64,000 nt of DNA from Aurelia coerulea. Lineage: Eukaryota > Cnidaria > Scyphozoa > Semaeostomeae > Ulmaridae. Each line of letters starts with the position of its first letter. Within the stretch, counting starts at the first letter, position 1. Positions 23,301-32,884 of the stretch are shown here, in pieces. The notes beneath the pieces were generated by a model. That model did no database searches. It was not told where the DNA came from and worked only from the letters and a program-made list of their open reading frames with translations. The stretch lies in the NCBI GenBank assembly GCA_039566865.1, contig CM076959.1:18956501-19020500 (forward strand). Direction: 5' to 3'. Made by a program: the position numbers and the translations under genes.

Positions 23301-26300
23301 TTGCTTAAGTCTTCCCAAGATTATACCCCTTGCATTGAATCAAGACTTCAAGAACTTAGAAAAGAACGGAAATTTCCAAACATAAAAGAAGATACAAGAT
23401 AAGCATAATTTCAGCGGACATCAAGAACTTACTTCTCAAACTGATGCCTAGCAGTAACATGTGTTTGCCTAAGAACTCTCTTCTTATGTTCCTCACTTGG
23501 AGAATTCGACATCCATAATTCACATTGTTTGTCACATGACATCACAAATCGATAATCCCCAGTCATTGGTGCGACGAACTCGCCTCGTATTCGCTGTCCA
23601 TAGTTGTATCGTTCATTATATGGTGCATCAAACATTTGTAATATTTTAACCGAAGAGGGGATGTTGGGATATGTTGTCATAGCAGTGAGATCACGCACGT
23701 CCTCGCCTTTCACGTTTGTCCAAACTTCACGTATTACTCCATGTTTGCCTATGATAAACAAAACGATAGAAGTGACAGAAAAGTGTTTATGGCCACCCGC
23801 ACTCAATTCATCCTGGGTCAACAAGGGCAGATTTTGTAATACAATAGCATGAGTTGCTTTTGTTGACAAAGCGATTAGCGATCACAGACAAAGGAAATTC
23901 TCTCAACCAGTGATTCAAAACAAACAAAGGTGCAAAAGTTTCTCGGAAACCCAGGTAGCTAGCGCGCTCGTTGTACATTCCAGAAAGTATTTTTAAGGGC
24001 AAACATGAGCATAGATCGAAAGAAGAAGAATATATCTACACATCTGCCGCGGGCATTTTATTTCTTTGGTCCAAGAGCTGAGCAGTAAATGTTTTGAAAA
24101 CACCCAAAAAATTCAGAGAATTGAATCACCTCCTAAACGGCTTGTGAACCAAACAAATAAAATGCCCGCGGCAGATGTGTAGATGCATCCTTCTTCTTTC
24201 GATCTATGCTCATGTTTGCCCTCAAAGCCAATTTCTGGAATGCACGACGAGCGAGCTAGCTACCTGGGTTTCAAAGAAATTTTTGCGGCTTTGTTTGTTT
24301 TGAATTACTGGTTGAGAGAATTTCCTTTGTCTGCAATCGCTAATCGCTTTGAATTGAGGTGTCAACAAAAGCAACTCATGCTATTGTATTACAAAATCTG
24401 CCCTTGTTTCCTGGGTTATAACTGATTTTTGAATGATAGTCTTAGCATTACCTGTAACACTTTTAGATCATTAAAGGGAATGTAAACACATAAAAGTGGC
24501 TCAAGCCACTTGCGGTCAAATCCTAGCCTATCAGATCTCAGAAATTCCTGTTGACGCAGATCAGCTACCCAAATATGGTGCGGCACGTGTCACGGCTTAT
24601 TGTTTTTGTAAGGTTTTTTTTTGTCAAAGGCTTATATGTGCTTAGATTCCCCTTAATTTCGGGATCCATATACTGTCATACATCTTCAAGTCATTATCTA
24701 AAAGTTACATCTATTGGGATCTTTTTCGAAGATCCATTGGCAAGAAGCTCGAGCGCTGAAAAGCTATGGCGCAAACAATGAAATTAACCTAAAATATTTG
24801 TTATATCTAAATTATTGAAAAAGGCAAATAAAATAGAGTAATCTAAAGTTATTTGTCTAATGAATATCTTGTAGTCTAAAGATAACCAAAAGTTTCAAAA
24901 TTAAAGATTGTTGATGCAGATGGACATTGGATTAAGTACCTAGACAATAAAAGAATTGATTGCTACATATATCTAAGCTGCAATTTCTACTAGGAATATG
25001 GGAAAAAAGAATTGCCAGGAAAAGTTAAACTTACTTGGTTTAAACTGCGAAAGTAAATCTTTTCTAATTGGGAAGCTTGATTTTCCACTTGGCATGACAA
25101 CTCCCATTTTGATGCTGTTTCTTCTGCCACCTTTAACGACTTGCAAGGCATCAATGAAGTAATGCAGCCCAGCCTCCATTTCTATTGAATTTGAAACATC
25201 GAATCTGAAATGGAAGTAAGAGAAAGGAAATGAAAACCAGCCGTACTAACTATAAGAGGGGTGAAAGGGTTGTGGTACCATGGTACCAGAGGGGTAGTAC
25301 CTGGTGCAGTACCTGGAAGTAGAGGGGTAGTACCTGGTACTGGGAAAGTGAAAGGGTGTAGTGGTACCATGGACATGGGTGGTACCTGATACAACATTCT
25401 GCAAAGATGGTGGAACCTGGTACCAAAATTGGGGGTATCGGTAACCAGCCTATATGAGTCGGTACCAATAATAATATTGTCAATGGATGTTTTTGGCATT
25501 CCTAGAACAAATTTTCATCTTATAATTGTAAAGGCAGTGACACAAGTGCGACCTCGAGTTGTTTAGGCGTGGCTTGGTCTCGTTCATTGTCCATACAAGG
25601 AACTGATGTAGATTCCTTTTCAGAATGCTACAAATCGACGATACACAAGGCTCTGAAGCTGACAATGAAAAAAAAGTAATCACTTTCATAGTCACTGTTG
25701 ACTGGTCATGCAAAGTCACAAAATTATGCACGGTCGTTAAAATTTGGTACGGTTTCGTGGATTTTCAAGACAGAATCTTTGTAAAGATATGGCTCAAAGT
25801 ATGGTTATTGATGAAATAATTTTGCAATCATTCATTCACAGGAATAAAACAGCTATCGAATTTGAAATTATTTTGGCATTGGGCCAAGTTGTTCAAAAAG
25901 ACAAAACTGAACTTCTACTTCTATCAATATAATGAATACCTTCTAAAAAGAAGCTTAGCATCAGAGAAGCTTAGCATCAGCTCAACATTATGCTAAATTT
26001 CTGGTGACATTTTTACACACAGATCACCCAACCATTAGTAGTGTCAACTTGCAGCGGTAAAAGACGTCTTTTACTTTCAATAGATAAAACAATTTTGAAA
26101 CTCATTCGATACTGAAACTAAACATCACTTTTTAGATGAAGGTGAAGTTGTGTTTTTTTAGCGCCAAGCGCTGGGATCACTGAAATAGAGAAGACCTAAT
26201 CGAGTCCGCGACCCCTTGTCATGACGCTGAAGTGGTGGGGCGCTACTGGGTGCCAAACCCTATCCAACTGACTGTTCTGGCTGCAAAGTCAGAGGATTAC

Positions 26301-29203
26301 ACCACTGCGCCACAACGCATTCTTACTTACTTAGGATTTGACGGCGATGACAAATAATCCAAAACCAACGATCTTTTGTTACAAGTTTCATCTTTACTCA
26401 GATACAGTTGACAGCCTTCAGAACAAGCACCAAAGAACTTGAATTTTCCGGTTTCAGGAGCCATAAAGTAACCAGATATATGATGACCAATGGCCAAATC
26501 TTTATCGAAATCGGTTACATCGAAATCACTAATCGATCGTCCTTTGCCAGGCATATCAGGAAAGTCTGTATCGTGAATGAAATCTTTGACTGTTGCTGTT
26601 GATACGTTGTAGAATATTTCATCGGTCAGACCTGTAGTAACAAAAATATTATCCTTAATCATTGATGAGATTCTCAATACCGTAAGCAGGGCTAACAAAA
26701 AAATGAAGTAGCGTGGTAGCAGCGCTACCAGGAAGATAGCTGAAATACTCAAATTTCCCAGGAAGGATGAAGGGAACAAAGGAAACAGGAAAAGAGAGGA
26801 AGAAATGGAGGAAGGGAAGGGAATGAAAGGGAAAGAAGAAAGACAGAAAGGGAATGGGATAGAATGGGACAGTATATTCAGAAAGGAGAAGACAGAGCAC
26901 CTTGTCTATTGATTACAACTGTAATAAATGGTTCAAGTGCTTTAGCTAACATGGCTTGTCAAACGTGGACAATCTATTTCAGCGTACCTTATACGGCTTA
27001 ATCGACAATCACTTACTCACAAAAAGATCTAGTTTATAAACAAGATGATAAATTTTCTTAAGAACGTACCTGCCCGACTTGGTCGCAAGAATTCTTTTGA
27101 AATTGGTACAGAGACAGTTCCGTTAGGTAGCCTCACTCCAACTCTCAGCGGAGAAACCCATTCATTTTGTATCGATAATGCCTCAATGAAATAAGAACGG
27201 CCAGCCTTTAGATCGATGTATTGTGAACTCATGTCTCTGGCACTGTCAAAAAAATATTAAGTTTTATAACGAATAAAGAAATAAATTCTAGATTAAAGGT
27301 AGATCTCTGAGGGAGCTTGGAATGTCCACAAGAAGACTAATAGTTTGATACGTTTGATTCCAAAAAACATTGAAATGGGGAAGGGGGGCATTCAGATAAA
27401 GAGAGATGTGTATTTTACATGCTTGTCTCAAGAGTTTTGTCCAGGATTGTAGCTCATGCCTTTTGCAAGGAAATGTGGTAAATCAAATGAATAAAAATTA
27501 AGAAGAGAATAAATTAGCAGATAAACAAAAAATGTTTGAAGATAAGCTAAAAACAAACGAAAAAGTTAAAACATAGATGGAACAAATAAACAGATAGAAT
27601 TGATGTACAAGGGAAATATACAGGTGGAGTAAAAAAAAGAATCCCCGTTTGAAAGGCCACTGCTCCCTCGATATCAAGATGATGACATTGGCAAATTAGT
27701 TTAATGATGGACATGTTCAGATCGCTTTTAAAATTTACCTGTATGAAGTCGGCCACTTCGTTCTGAAATTATGAAGGATTTTCTTGAGAAAGTCCCATCA
27801 AGAAACCTTCAAAACAGGCCTAAAATCACGACATACAAACAAATAACAGCAAAAATAATCGACCTTTGAACAAAGTTTTATTTTGTACGACGTTTCGGGC
27901 TTAAACCCATTATCAAGTCATCCATCATTATATTATCATTATATTATATATATCATTATATATTATATAGTCATCCATTATTGTCAAGTCATTATCAAGT
28001 CATTATCAAGTCAGTCTTTGGCTGGATAATGGGTTTAAGCCCGAAACGTCGTACAAAATAAAACTCTGTTCAAAGCTCGATTATTTATACTGTTATTTGT
28101 TTGTATTTAGTGAAACATCGTGCAACACGCGTACAAGAAGTTTGTTTTTGCATCTAAAATCACGACCAATTGCCTTGAGAGCCAGGGAGCAGTGGCCTTC
28201 CAAACGGGGATTAATTATTTAAATTTTTAATTTAACAAGTATATCGGAAATAGGTACGACAAGAGTGAAGAGCAACGAATTAAATTTGTTAAAAGACAAT
28301 GAAAATGTGAAAGTACAAAGTGGTTGGAAATATCGGGTGTCCCAAAAAAGTACTCCCGTTTGAAAAATCACCAAAATTTGATTACAAGGCCGATGTTAAA
28401 TTTTCTTTTTTTGTCAAGTAGATCATGGACCAAATTATTTTCCAAGATATAGCTGGTCTAAAAATTGGTTTAAAAGTTATAAAATTCAGCTCTTTTTAGG
28501 GTTACCTAGTTTTGAATCATACTGCAAAAAAGCATTGCTGATTCCCAGATCAATCTCTTTGTGCATGCACCGCTTCTAGCTTGGTCATAAATGACAGAAA
28601 GAAATGCGAACTATCATTGGAGACTTCAATGGTGATAAAAATCCGAAAATTTTGACTCTTAGGCAAGATTGAGTATTTTGCTTAAAAAGTATAGCTCAAA
28701 TAATGTTTTCCAATATGTCACTTTTCTACCTTGCTGTATCAAAATCAAAAATGTTATCATCTATGAATAATTTTGGGTCTTTGACAAAACAACTCGAAAA
28801 GAAAATGTTATCAAAGGTTTGATAATAAATTTTTGGTGATTTTTTTAAACAGGAGAACTTTTTGTGGGACACCCGGTAGATTAATATTGAAAAGAAAGAA
28901 AACTGAAAACTTCGTACCCATCAGTAGGATGATCGATAATCTCAGATCTTTTATCCTCCTCATCGTTTGGACTTAGAAACAATTTACATTCATCACTGCA
29001 AGAAACTGCAAACATGTAAGGTCCATTCTGAGGCGCTGTAAAGAATCCTCTTATTCTTTGTCCAAATTTTTTCCCTTTTTCTCGTGGAGTTGAGAATTTG
29101 TCGATATCATAGTAGACGGAAGGGTTATCAGGATAAGATGGATTGCTTGTGAATGACTTGATGTCGTTGACTACCAAGGGTGACCACAATTCTCTGATTA
29201 AAC
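16580..29203 (-). CDS. Triple-PA14 extracellular protein (nine exons visible, no first exon found)
   Basis: The exons 28918-29203, 27070-27242, 26331-26631, 25035-25204, 23433-23748, 22024-22199, 19497-20492, 18036-18467 and 16580-17397 join in frame into 1221 codons plus stop. Residues 1-153, 154-310 and 311-474 are three PA14 domains, each made of a long and a short exon joined in phase 2 and bounded by phase 1. PA14 is a beta-sandwich that binds carbohydrate or other ligands outside cells in many proteins. Then follow an acidic/Ser-rich region (475-806), a Gln/Thr/Pro-rich region (807-950) and a basic tail (951-1221). No transmembrane helix or GPI signal is visible. The first PA14 exon needs an upstream phase-1 exon. 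None is seen before 33.5 kb, so this may be the 3' part of the gene at 33.5-59.1 kb. Confidence 0.8.
17788..17972. mobile_element. Palindromic MITE, AATAGACCTTTTAGCTATTC termini
   Basis: The ends AATAGACCTTTTAGCTATTC and its complement GAATAGCTAAAAGGTCTATT are exact inverted repeats. A relative lies at about 63688-63880 and a lone end at 63199-63221. Located in an intron of the PA14 gene. Confidence 0.7.
18036..18467 (-). CDS. PA14 gene, Gln/Thr/Pro-rich exon
   Basis: 144 codons, phase 1-1. It starts (D)AATQPHPAQQPVANQLTTQ and continues through NLAEINKANARATQLMQG and SDYDILDLDLAGLKQLSK to FPLQITQ. No domain is recognised; likely disordered with one amphipathic segment. Confidence 0.75.
18521..18690 (+). 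mobile_element. tRNA-derived SINE, family 1
   Basis: An A-box-like TGGCAGAGCGGC at 18526-18537 and a B-box-like GGTCAAATTCC at 18584-18594 mark a pol III promoter derived from a tRNA with a long variable arm. The body follows with CCTTCGGAAGGGACATTAAA, a phrase typical of invertebrate SINE bodies. It is unrelated in body to the family at 26.1 and 37.8 kb. It is too diverged for a functional tRNA. Confidence 0.6.
18870..19468. mobile_element. TIR element GGGTGGGCCATAAAAAGTA, with internal hairpin
   Basis: The ends CGGGTGGGCCATAAAAAGTA and complement TACTTTTCTTTAGCCCACCCG face each other. Inside, CCCAAGGGTATCTGTTG (about 18907) and CAACAGATACCCTTGGG (about 18946) form a further inverted pair, the cnidarian-type 'CTCGTTCCCAAGGG' repeat end, which suggests nested insertion. 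Confidence 0.6.
19497..20492 (-). CDS. PA14 gene, acidic/Ser-rich exon
   Basis: 332 codons, phase 1-1, the largest exon of this part. It starts (D)EQETHLKDPPCTFRSDD, is rich in Asp, Glu, Ser and Lys (DNSNNDLDAPKVNK, VDLDEEMSEPTQNEI), and ends SNAIFGSHTSDGGLPI(G). There is a possible helical segment INKLHKSVSKLIKATKG and a charged KKIIRLK-like stretch (GKIKIIRLKSNGK). It has only one cysteine, unlike the PA14 exons. Likely disordered, perhaps phosphorylated or mineral-binding; this is inference. Confidence 0.78.
20553..20847. mobile_element. Near-perfect hairpin repeat
   Basis: The left arm (CATGGGTGAGAGGAAACAA, about 20559) and right arm (TTGTTTCCTCTCACCCATG, ending about 20844) continue as imperfect complements to a short loop near 20685-20705, where ACAGATTTGAATTTGGGAG faces its complement. 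It probably is a foldback MITE. Located in the PA14 gene intron. Confidence 0.65.
21023..22005. mobile_element. Composite TIR region with CCTCGTTCCCAGGGT ends
   Basis: The left end GGGACCAACCTCGTTCCCAG and the right end CTCTGGGGACGAGATTGAGA are imperfect inverted repeats. An internal CCAGGGTGTTC...GAACACCCTGG hairpin lies at 21038-21094. The interior has no coding potential. The boundaries are approximate. Confidence 0.45.
22024..22199 (-). CDS. PA14 domain 3, second half
   Basis: Phase 2 in, phase 1 out. Encodes YPDEQVSSPIHLDIGQQYYI, then EALHKAGTGLDHFSIGVTLP and a tail ending YLRIKPR. The YYIEALHK and G-V-x-LPNG phrases are the PA14 C-terminal hallmarks. The acceptor is TTACCAAG at 22201-22200. 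A nearer TACCCAG would break the frame (phase 1), so the upstream site is chosen. Confidence 0.88.
22282..22804. mobile_element. Long-palindrome GCATAGGTTCC element, copy 4, 22-bp target duplication
   Basis: GCATAGGTTCCAAATCTTTA and complement ends at AAAGATTTGGAACCTATGC. It is flanked by an exact 22-bp direct repeat (22258-22279 and 22805-22826; begins TCAGTAAGAC, ends TTTCAATCA). It lies 80 bp upstream of the acceptor of the PA14-3 second-half exon. Confidence 0.8.
22900..23200 (-). mobile_element. Degraded LINE 3'-end-like repeat
   Basis: AT-rich sequence containing GGAGGAGCTCTCTAAATAGG then TAAACTAATCAAGAGAGAG. It is similar to 39990-40165 (GGAGGAGACCTCTCTATAGG then TAAACTAATCGAGGAGAGA). 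It probably is the antisense 3' UTR of a LINE family; no protein survives. Confidence 0.35.
23433..23748 (-). CDS. PA14 domain 3, first half
   Basis: Phase 1 in, phase 2 out; 316 nt. Encodes (G)KHGVIREVWTNVKGEDV, then YGQRIRGEFVAPMTGDYRF and VMSCDKQCELWMSN. The I-R-E-x-W start, the Y-G-x-R-I-R-G strand and C-E-L-W-M-S are diagnostic. The usual Asp-Asp of the carbohydrate-binding loop is replaced by a segment with two Cys (CDKQC). Confidence 0.92.
23820..24408. mobile_element. Foldback TIR element, 9-bp target duplication (copy 2)
   Basis: AACAAGGGCAGATTTTGTAA and complement TTACAAAATCTGCCCTTGTT, with arms of about 230 bp. The flanks TCCTGGGTC (23811-23819) and TCCTGGGTT (24409-24417) are a 9-bp duplication with one change. 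It is a relative of 6559-7156. It lies 72 bp upstream of PA14-3, in the intron before it. Confidence 0.75.
25035..25204 (-). CDS. PA14 domain 2, second half
   Basis: Phase 2 in, phase 1 out. Encodes FDVSNSIEMEAGLHYFIDAL, then QVVKGGRRNSIKMGVVMPSG and SFPIRKDLLSQFKPS. It matches the other two second-half exons at EAGxxYFIxAL and GVxxPxG. Confidence 0.9.
25255..25480. repeat. GGTACC-rich minisatellite
   Basis: Irregular repeats of GGGTAGTACCTGGT / GGTACCATGG phrases. Open frames across it are artefacts of the repeat. It lies just upstream of the PA14-2 second-half exon. Confidence 0.75.
26134..26318 (-). mobile_element. tRNA-derived SINE, family 2, copy 1
   Basis: Read on minus it begins GCGTTGTGGCGCAGTGGTGT (A box TGGCGCAGTGG) and has a degraded B box. 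The body TGTCATGACAAGGGGTCGCG and tail CAACTTCACCTTCATC are shared with the copy at 37820-38006. It abuts the donor side of the PA14-2 first-half exon (exon low end 26331). Confidence 0.75.
26331..26631 (-). CDS. PA14 domain 2, first half
   Basis: Phase 1 in, phase 2 out; 301 nt. Encodes (G)LTDEIFYNVSTATVKDF, then IGHHISGYFMAPETGKFKFF, GACSEGCQLYLSKDET and DYLSSPSNP. The start is diverged (L-T-D-E-I-F in place of I-R-E-x-W), but the Y-F-x-A-P-x-T-G and C-x-x-x-C-x-L-Y-L-S landmarks hold. The donor lies in a GTAAGTAAG repeat; the frame fixes it at 26331. Confidence 0.88.
26757..26890. repeat. Polypurine tract
   Basis: About 130 bp of almost pure A/G on plus (GGAAGGGAAGGGAATGAAAG). Non-coding, intronic. 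Confidence 0.8.
27070..27242 (-). CDS. PA14 domain 1, second half
   Basis: Phase 2 in, phase 1 out. Encodes ARDMSSQYIDLKAGRSYFIE, then ALSIQNEWVSPLRVGVRLPN and SVPISKEFLRPSRA. It carries the family phrases LKAGRSYFIEAL and GVRLPNG. Confidence 0.92.
27643..28209. mobile_element. TIR element CCCCGTTTGAAAGGCC, with a nested hairpin
   Basis: CCCCGTTTGAAAGGCCACTG and complement CAGTGGCCTTCCAAACGGGG are the ends. The left part (27643-27830) recurs alone at 32885-33080 and 56055-56255. A second element is nested inside (27835-28110), whose arms carry ACGACGTTTCGGGCTTAAAC and its complement. Confidence 0.7.
28333..28876. mobile_element. Mariner-type TIR element GGGTGTCCCAAAAA
   Basis: TCGGGTGTCCCAAAAAAGTA against complement AACTTTTTGTGGGACACCCGG; the ends are flanked by TA (28331-28332, 28877-28878). 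The TA target and G-G-T-G-T-C-C-C ends suggest Tc1/mariner mobilisation. No transposase. A lone related end lies at 50145-50165. Confidence 0.7.
28918..29203 (-). CDS. PA14 domain 1, first half
   Basis: Phase 1 in, phase 2 out; 286 nt. Encodes (G)LIRELWSPLVVNDIKSF, then KFGQRIRGFFTAPQNGPYMF and AVSCSDECKLFLSPND. It is preceded by acceptor CAACTCTACAG. The first codon is split after one base, so this is not a first exon. Confidence 0.92.
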
Positions 29204-30262
29204 CTGTAGAGTTGGAAGAGAAAAAATTGCACCATAGTAGCATTAGGGGAGGTCGATGTTGAGGAGCGAGATGGAAGCCCACGACAAGGGACCATTACCA
29301 ATTGATCTTTTGGTCGTGGAGTCCTCTGAGTTAAAGGGGCTCCGTCTCCAAATTTCGGTCGAAACGAAGATTTTAAAGTTTTGACAGGCAAAATCACACA
29401 GAGGGTTACCTGTTCTTTCGAAAATGAAAGCACCATTTTGAAGATAAATCTTTGTACTTTACAGAGGAAAAAACCAAACATTTGCATCTTTTACGATTGC
29501 TTGGATATACGTGGATTTTTAACGAGCACTTTTTGGTAGCGTGGGTGAAGCCAAATAACAAACTGCAGAAAGCTCCTTAAAGGATCATGAGATGAAAGCA
29601 ATTCACAGAAAGGCTGGGAAATTAGGAACATAAATACCCTTTCGATCAACTAATTTTCATCGGTGATCTTTCGTTTTGCTACAAAATGAGCACTCGGTCC
29701 AAGGAATCTGTCGAATAATGATAAAAGTATAGGCTTATAGAAATACAATTTCCTCTGACTCTCCCATTACATTTACCGGACCAACGAAAAACTCAATTGG
29801 GATTCTCTCTTGAAAAGAACCCAGTTCTTTCTTAAGTTAAATAGGAAGATATATAAATTTCAAAACATTGACTTTAAGTGATTTTTGATACTTTGAAACA
29901 GAGGTTCAATTTACGATATCTTAAAAACCACTCTAAAATGACTTGACAAAATAATTGCTCTAATTTTTTGAAAAATTCCGTTGTCGAAGCAACGAGTTGA
30001 CTTCGACAGAAGTCAATAATTCAATACAGACAAGCTAATACAATTTCAGTGGGAAATATTTCATGATTTAGAGTGTTTTGGAATAATGTGCCTATGACAT
30101 ACATTACTTCGTTCAGCCAAATGATTCTGCTCAAACGTCTTTGATACCTGCATCATATGCCCGACTCCTGTAAAATTTTCGGACATTCTCAAGAAATTTT
30201 CAATAAAACCCACGTTTTAGATCAAACTGCATCCTTTCACCTCAATGTGTCCGAAATTACTA
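29204..30262. other. No gene recognised
   Basis: I looked for a signal-peptide exon with a phase-1 donor for the PA14 gene on minus and found none. Short Met starts near 29480 (MQMFGFFLC) lack a phase-1 donor. AT-rich unique-looking sequence. Confidence 0.4.
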
Positions 30263-30833
30263 CACGGTAACACTCACCGATAAGAACCTAGTGGCTGAAA
30301 TGTTCAAAATAGAACCATAATTCATTTCATAAGAACCATAATTAATTGTGTAAGAATCTAGGCTGAGACCATGGGCCGCAAAAGGAGTTTAGAGTAAAAT
30401 AAAAGCCATACCAGATACTACTACCTCCATTCCGTGGATCTTCGCTAGGCCTTACGTTCGTAGAGTTTTCGAAATTGCAAATGACGGCCTAAAGCAAGCC
30501 AAGCCAATGGTTGAGTTTCAACTTGACAAAACAAGGGATTTATGTCATTTGAAAAGCAAAGCTAAGAGAATACTCAGCAAAGAAACAACGAAGAATAATT
30601 CTGGTATTTGGTATGGATTTTTATTTTACACTAAACTCTTCGTACGGCCCTTGCTGAGACTTGCAAAATAGTAGGTTCTTGCTAGACTGACGACGTGATT
30701 CTTTGTCTTCGTTCAACGTTTTCTATGTGATGTTTATATTTTCACTCTTTGAAGCCATAAACATCATCCAATTCAATGCGGAAAACTGAGACTCATGTAA
30801 TCAGTCTAGGTTCTTACATGCGGGTGTTTACTG
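30263..30833. mobile_element. TA-flanked TIR element, TAAGAACCTAG ends
   Basis: CACGGTAACACTCACCGATA then AGAACCTAG, against complement CTAGGTTCTTACATGCGGG then TGTTTACTG. TA lies on both sides (30261-30262, 30834-30835). Non-autonomous, mariner-type. Confidence 0.65.
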
Positions 30834-31157
30834 TATTCTTTCGAACTAGGAATTTACACACAAAAGCCAAAAGGATTTCCAAAAGACACCAACGAGATAT
30901 CACACCGAATAACGCAGCGAATATAAGAACTATTTTGTGAATCATTTATTTCTATGACTACATTTACACTAAACTGATTAAATGTAATGATATATTCAGT
31001 TTTTATCTTTAATTTTGAAATTGTTATTCATTTGTTATCTCGTATATAAAGTTAATTGATAAGAAAAATTAATTTGTACAACATGTACGAAATGTAAATT
31101 CTCCTCTAGAAAAATATTGCTCTGTGGGCCCTCTTTAAAATTTGAAAGAATATTTAA

Positions 31158-31577
31158 AGGACAAGTCCGAGATTGGTATGATGTAACGCTAGAAAACCAA
31201 CCTACAAACAGCTGCCGCGAATTTTTAACTTTGTTCCACTTTCTAAGGTTCCTAATAGCTGTAAATCCAATAAACATTCCGATATTTTAGGCCAAATCTG
31301 GTCGCTGTGTCGCCATTTTCTTGCATGAGCACACGATAAAGAGGCTGGCAATGATTAACAGGCAAGAAAACAATGGGATAGCCTCGTTTGCGTTGAAAAT
31401 GACGTCAGAAGACACGGATTCATTGCACTCTTATGACGTCATTTCGCTGAGGTCACTTATTTATATACGCAATTTCGCAGGGAAAAGACGCAAAATGGTA
31501 AGGAAAAGTACGACACACATTCATAACGGTATAGTCTTGTATTGTATCATCAGTCATACCAACCAAGGACTTGTCCT
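31158..31577. mobile_element. TIR element AGGACAAGTCC (TTAA type)
   Basis: AGGACAAGTCCGAGATTGGT against complement ACCAACCAAGGACTTGTCCT. The left flank is TTAA (31154-31157) and the right is TTGA (31578-31581), one change from TTAA. The open frame at 31321-31581 lies inside and is not a gene. Confidence 0.6.
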
Positions 31578-32446
31578 TTGACAATATATGTCTCAAATTA
31601 ATTCGGCCCATTACACAAAATTCGTAATGGGTAATATGATCAAATGTTGATGATTTTAAAAAACTTCCTTTTTGTGTTATCCGATACTCTATTTAATATT
31701 TAAAATTTAATATTTGAAGTCTATATTTACCGCGTTGCATATTACTTTCTCATTTGGTTATCAATTTTATATCAATTCTATTCTCCCCCGCGAGGCTTTG
31801 GTTTTTATTAGTTCCGTAGTTCCATGGGCCATGGTTGCGTGGGCCTTAATTTGATATCAAATCACAAGAGGTTGATAAGACATCAACCAAGGAGAGGTTG
31901 CATTCAATATTCCACCTGGTTTTGTCCCATCTTGAAATTTATAACATTTTTGATATTACAAAGAATGTAAAGTGTCTTATTGTCTCAATCCTGCTATAAC
32001 ATTTTTGATATAAAAGAGCGCATTATATAGAGACCGTGTTTTGGAACATTATGAATTTATCCATGGCACAAGTTCAGTTGACTTGGCTATCAATGATCTA
32101 CTTTATCCTGGATGTAATAATAGTGACAAGCAGCGTCCTCTTTGACTGTATTACAAATGCCAAACAGCTACAAAACTATCAACTAAATTCTGTCCATCTA
32201 TCAGCACCGTTTAACATCTATCTAAGATTTGCAGCGTGTAGAGAATGCTTTGTCAACCTGTAAAATGAAGGATTACTTTCATTTTATTTATTAAAATATG
32301 TTTTAATTTTTCTTTAGAAATGAATCATATAATGTGATTATTTAGTATCAAAGTCTGTATCAAATGAAACATTGCATTTTTGGGCAAAGCGAGAAAAAAC
32401 TATTCTCGACAATTTATTGATAATTAGTGAAAAATTACAAATTTAA

Positions 32447-32760
32447 AGGCAATTTGCCCATGTAAGTACAGCAGCGTATACACTCTTGTCAAAATATGCT
32501 GACATGATGCTGACGAAGAGCCTCGAGAGCGCAATGTGATTGGTAGAATTTAACTGATCACATGCAAAATTAGAATTTAAATTTAACAACGAGGTTGCCT
32601 GTTGTGAGGCTTCGGGTTTAGCTCTGGAAGCGCAACCGTAAGTAAGTCATCAGTCTGCTTATATTAGATCTGGCTACCTGCTGAGATCCGTGGTAAAGTG
32701 ATAACATGAAATATCACATGAAAAAAGCAAAGTTGCTGTACTTACATGGACACATTACCT
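32447..32760. mobile_element. TTAA-flanked TIR element AGGCAATTTGCCCATG
   Basis: AGGCAATTTGCCCATGTAAG against complement CTTACATGGACACATTACCT; TTAA on both sides (32443-32446, 32761-32764). Non-autonomous. Confidence 0.7.
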
Positions 32761-32884
32761 TTAAGATTATGAGTAAATCTCAAGAAATAAGTTCAAGGCT
32801 CATTAAGACGAAGTAATAAAATTTTTAAAAATTAAATGAAAAGGTATTTCGAGTATGAGTTACGATATCGGTTGAGTCAATAAT

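Noticed and set aside
31321..31581. Plus-strand 86-codon frame starting MHEHTIKRLAMINRQ
   Set aside because: Lies wholly inside a TIR element and has no homologous features.
32036..32263. Plus-strand 75-codon frame with a hydrophobic stretch (TWLSMIYFILDVIIVTSSVL)
   Set aside because: Could be a membrane segment, but no splice sites, neighbours or family support; chance in AT-rich DNA is likelier.
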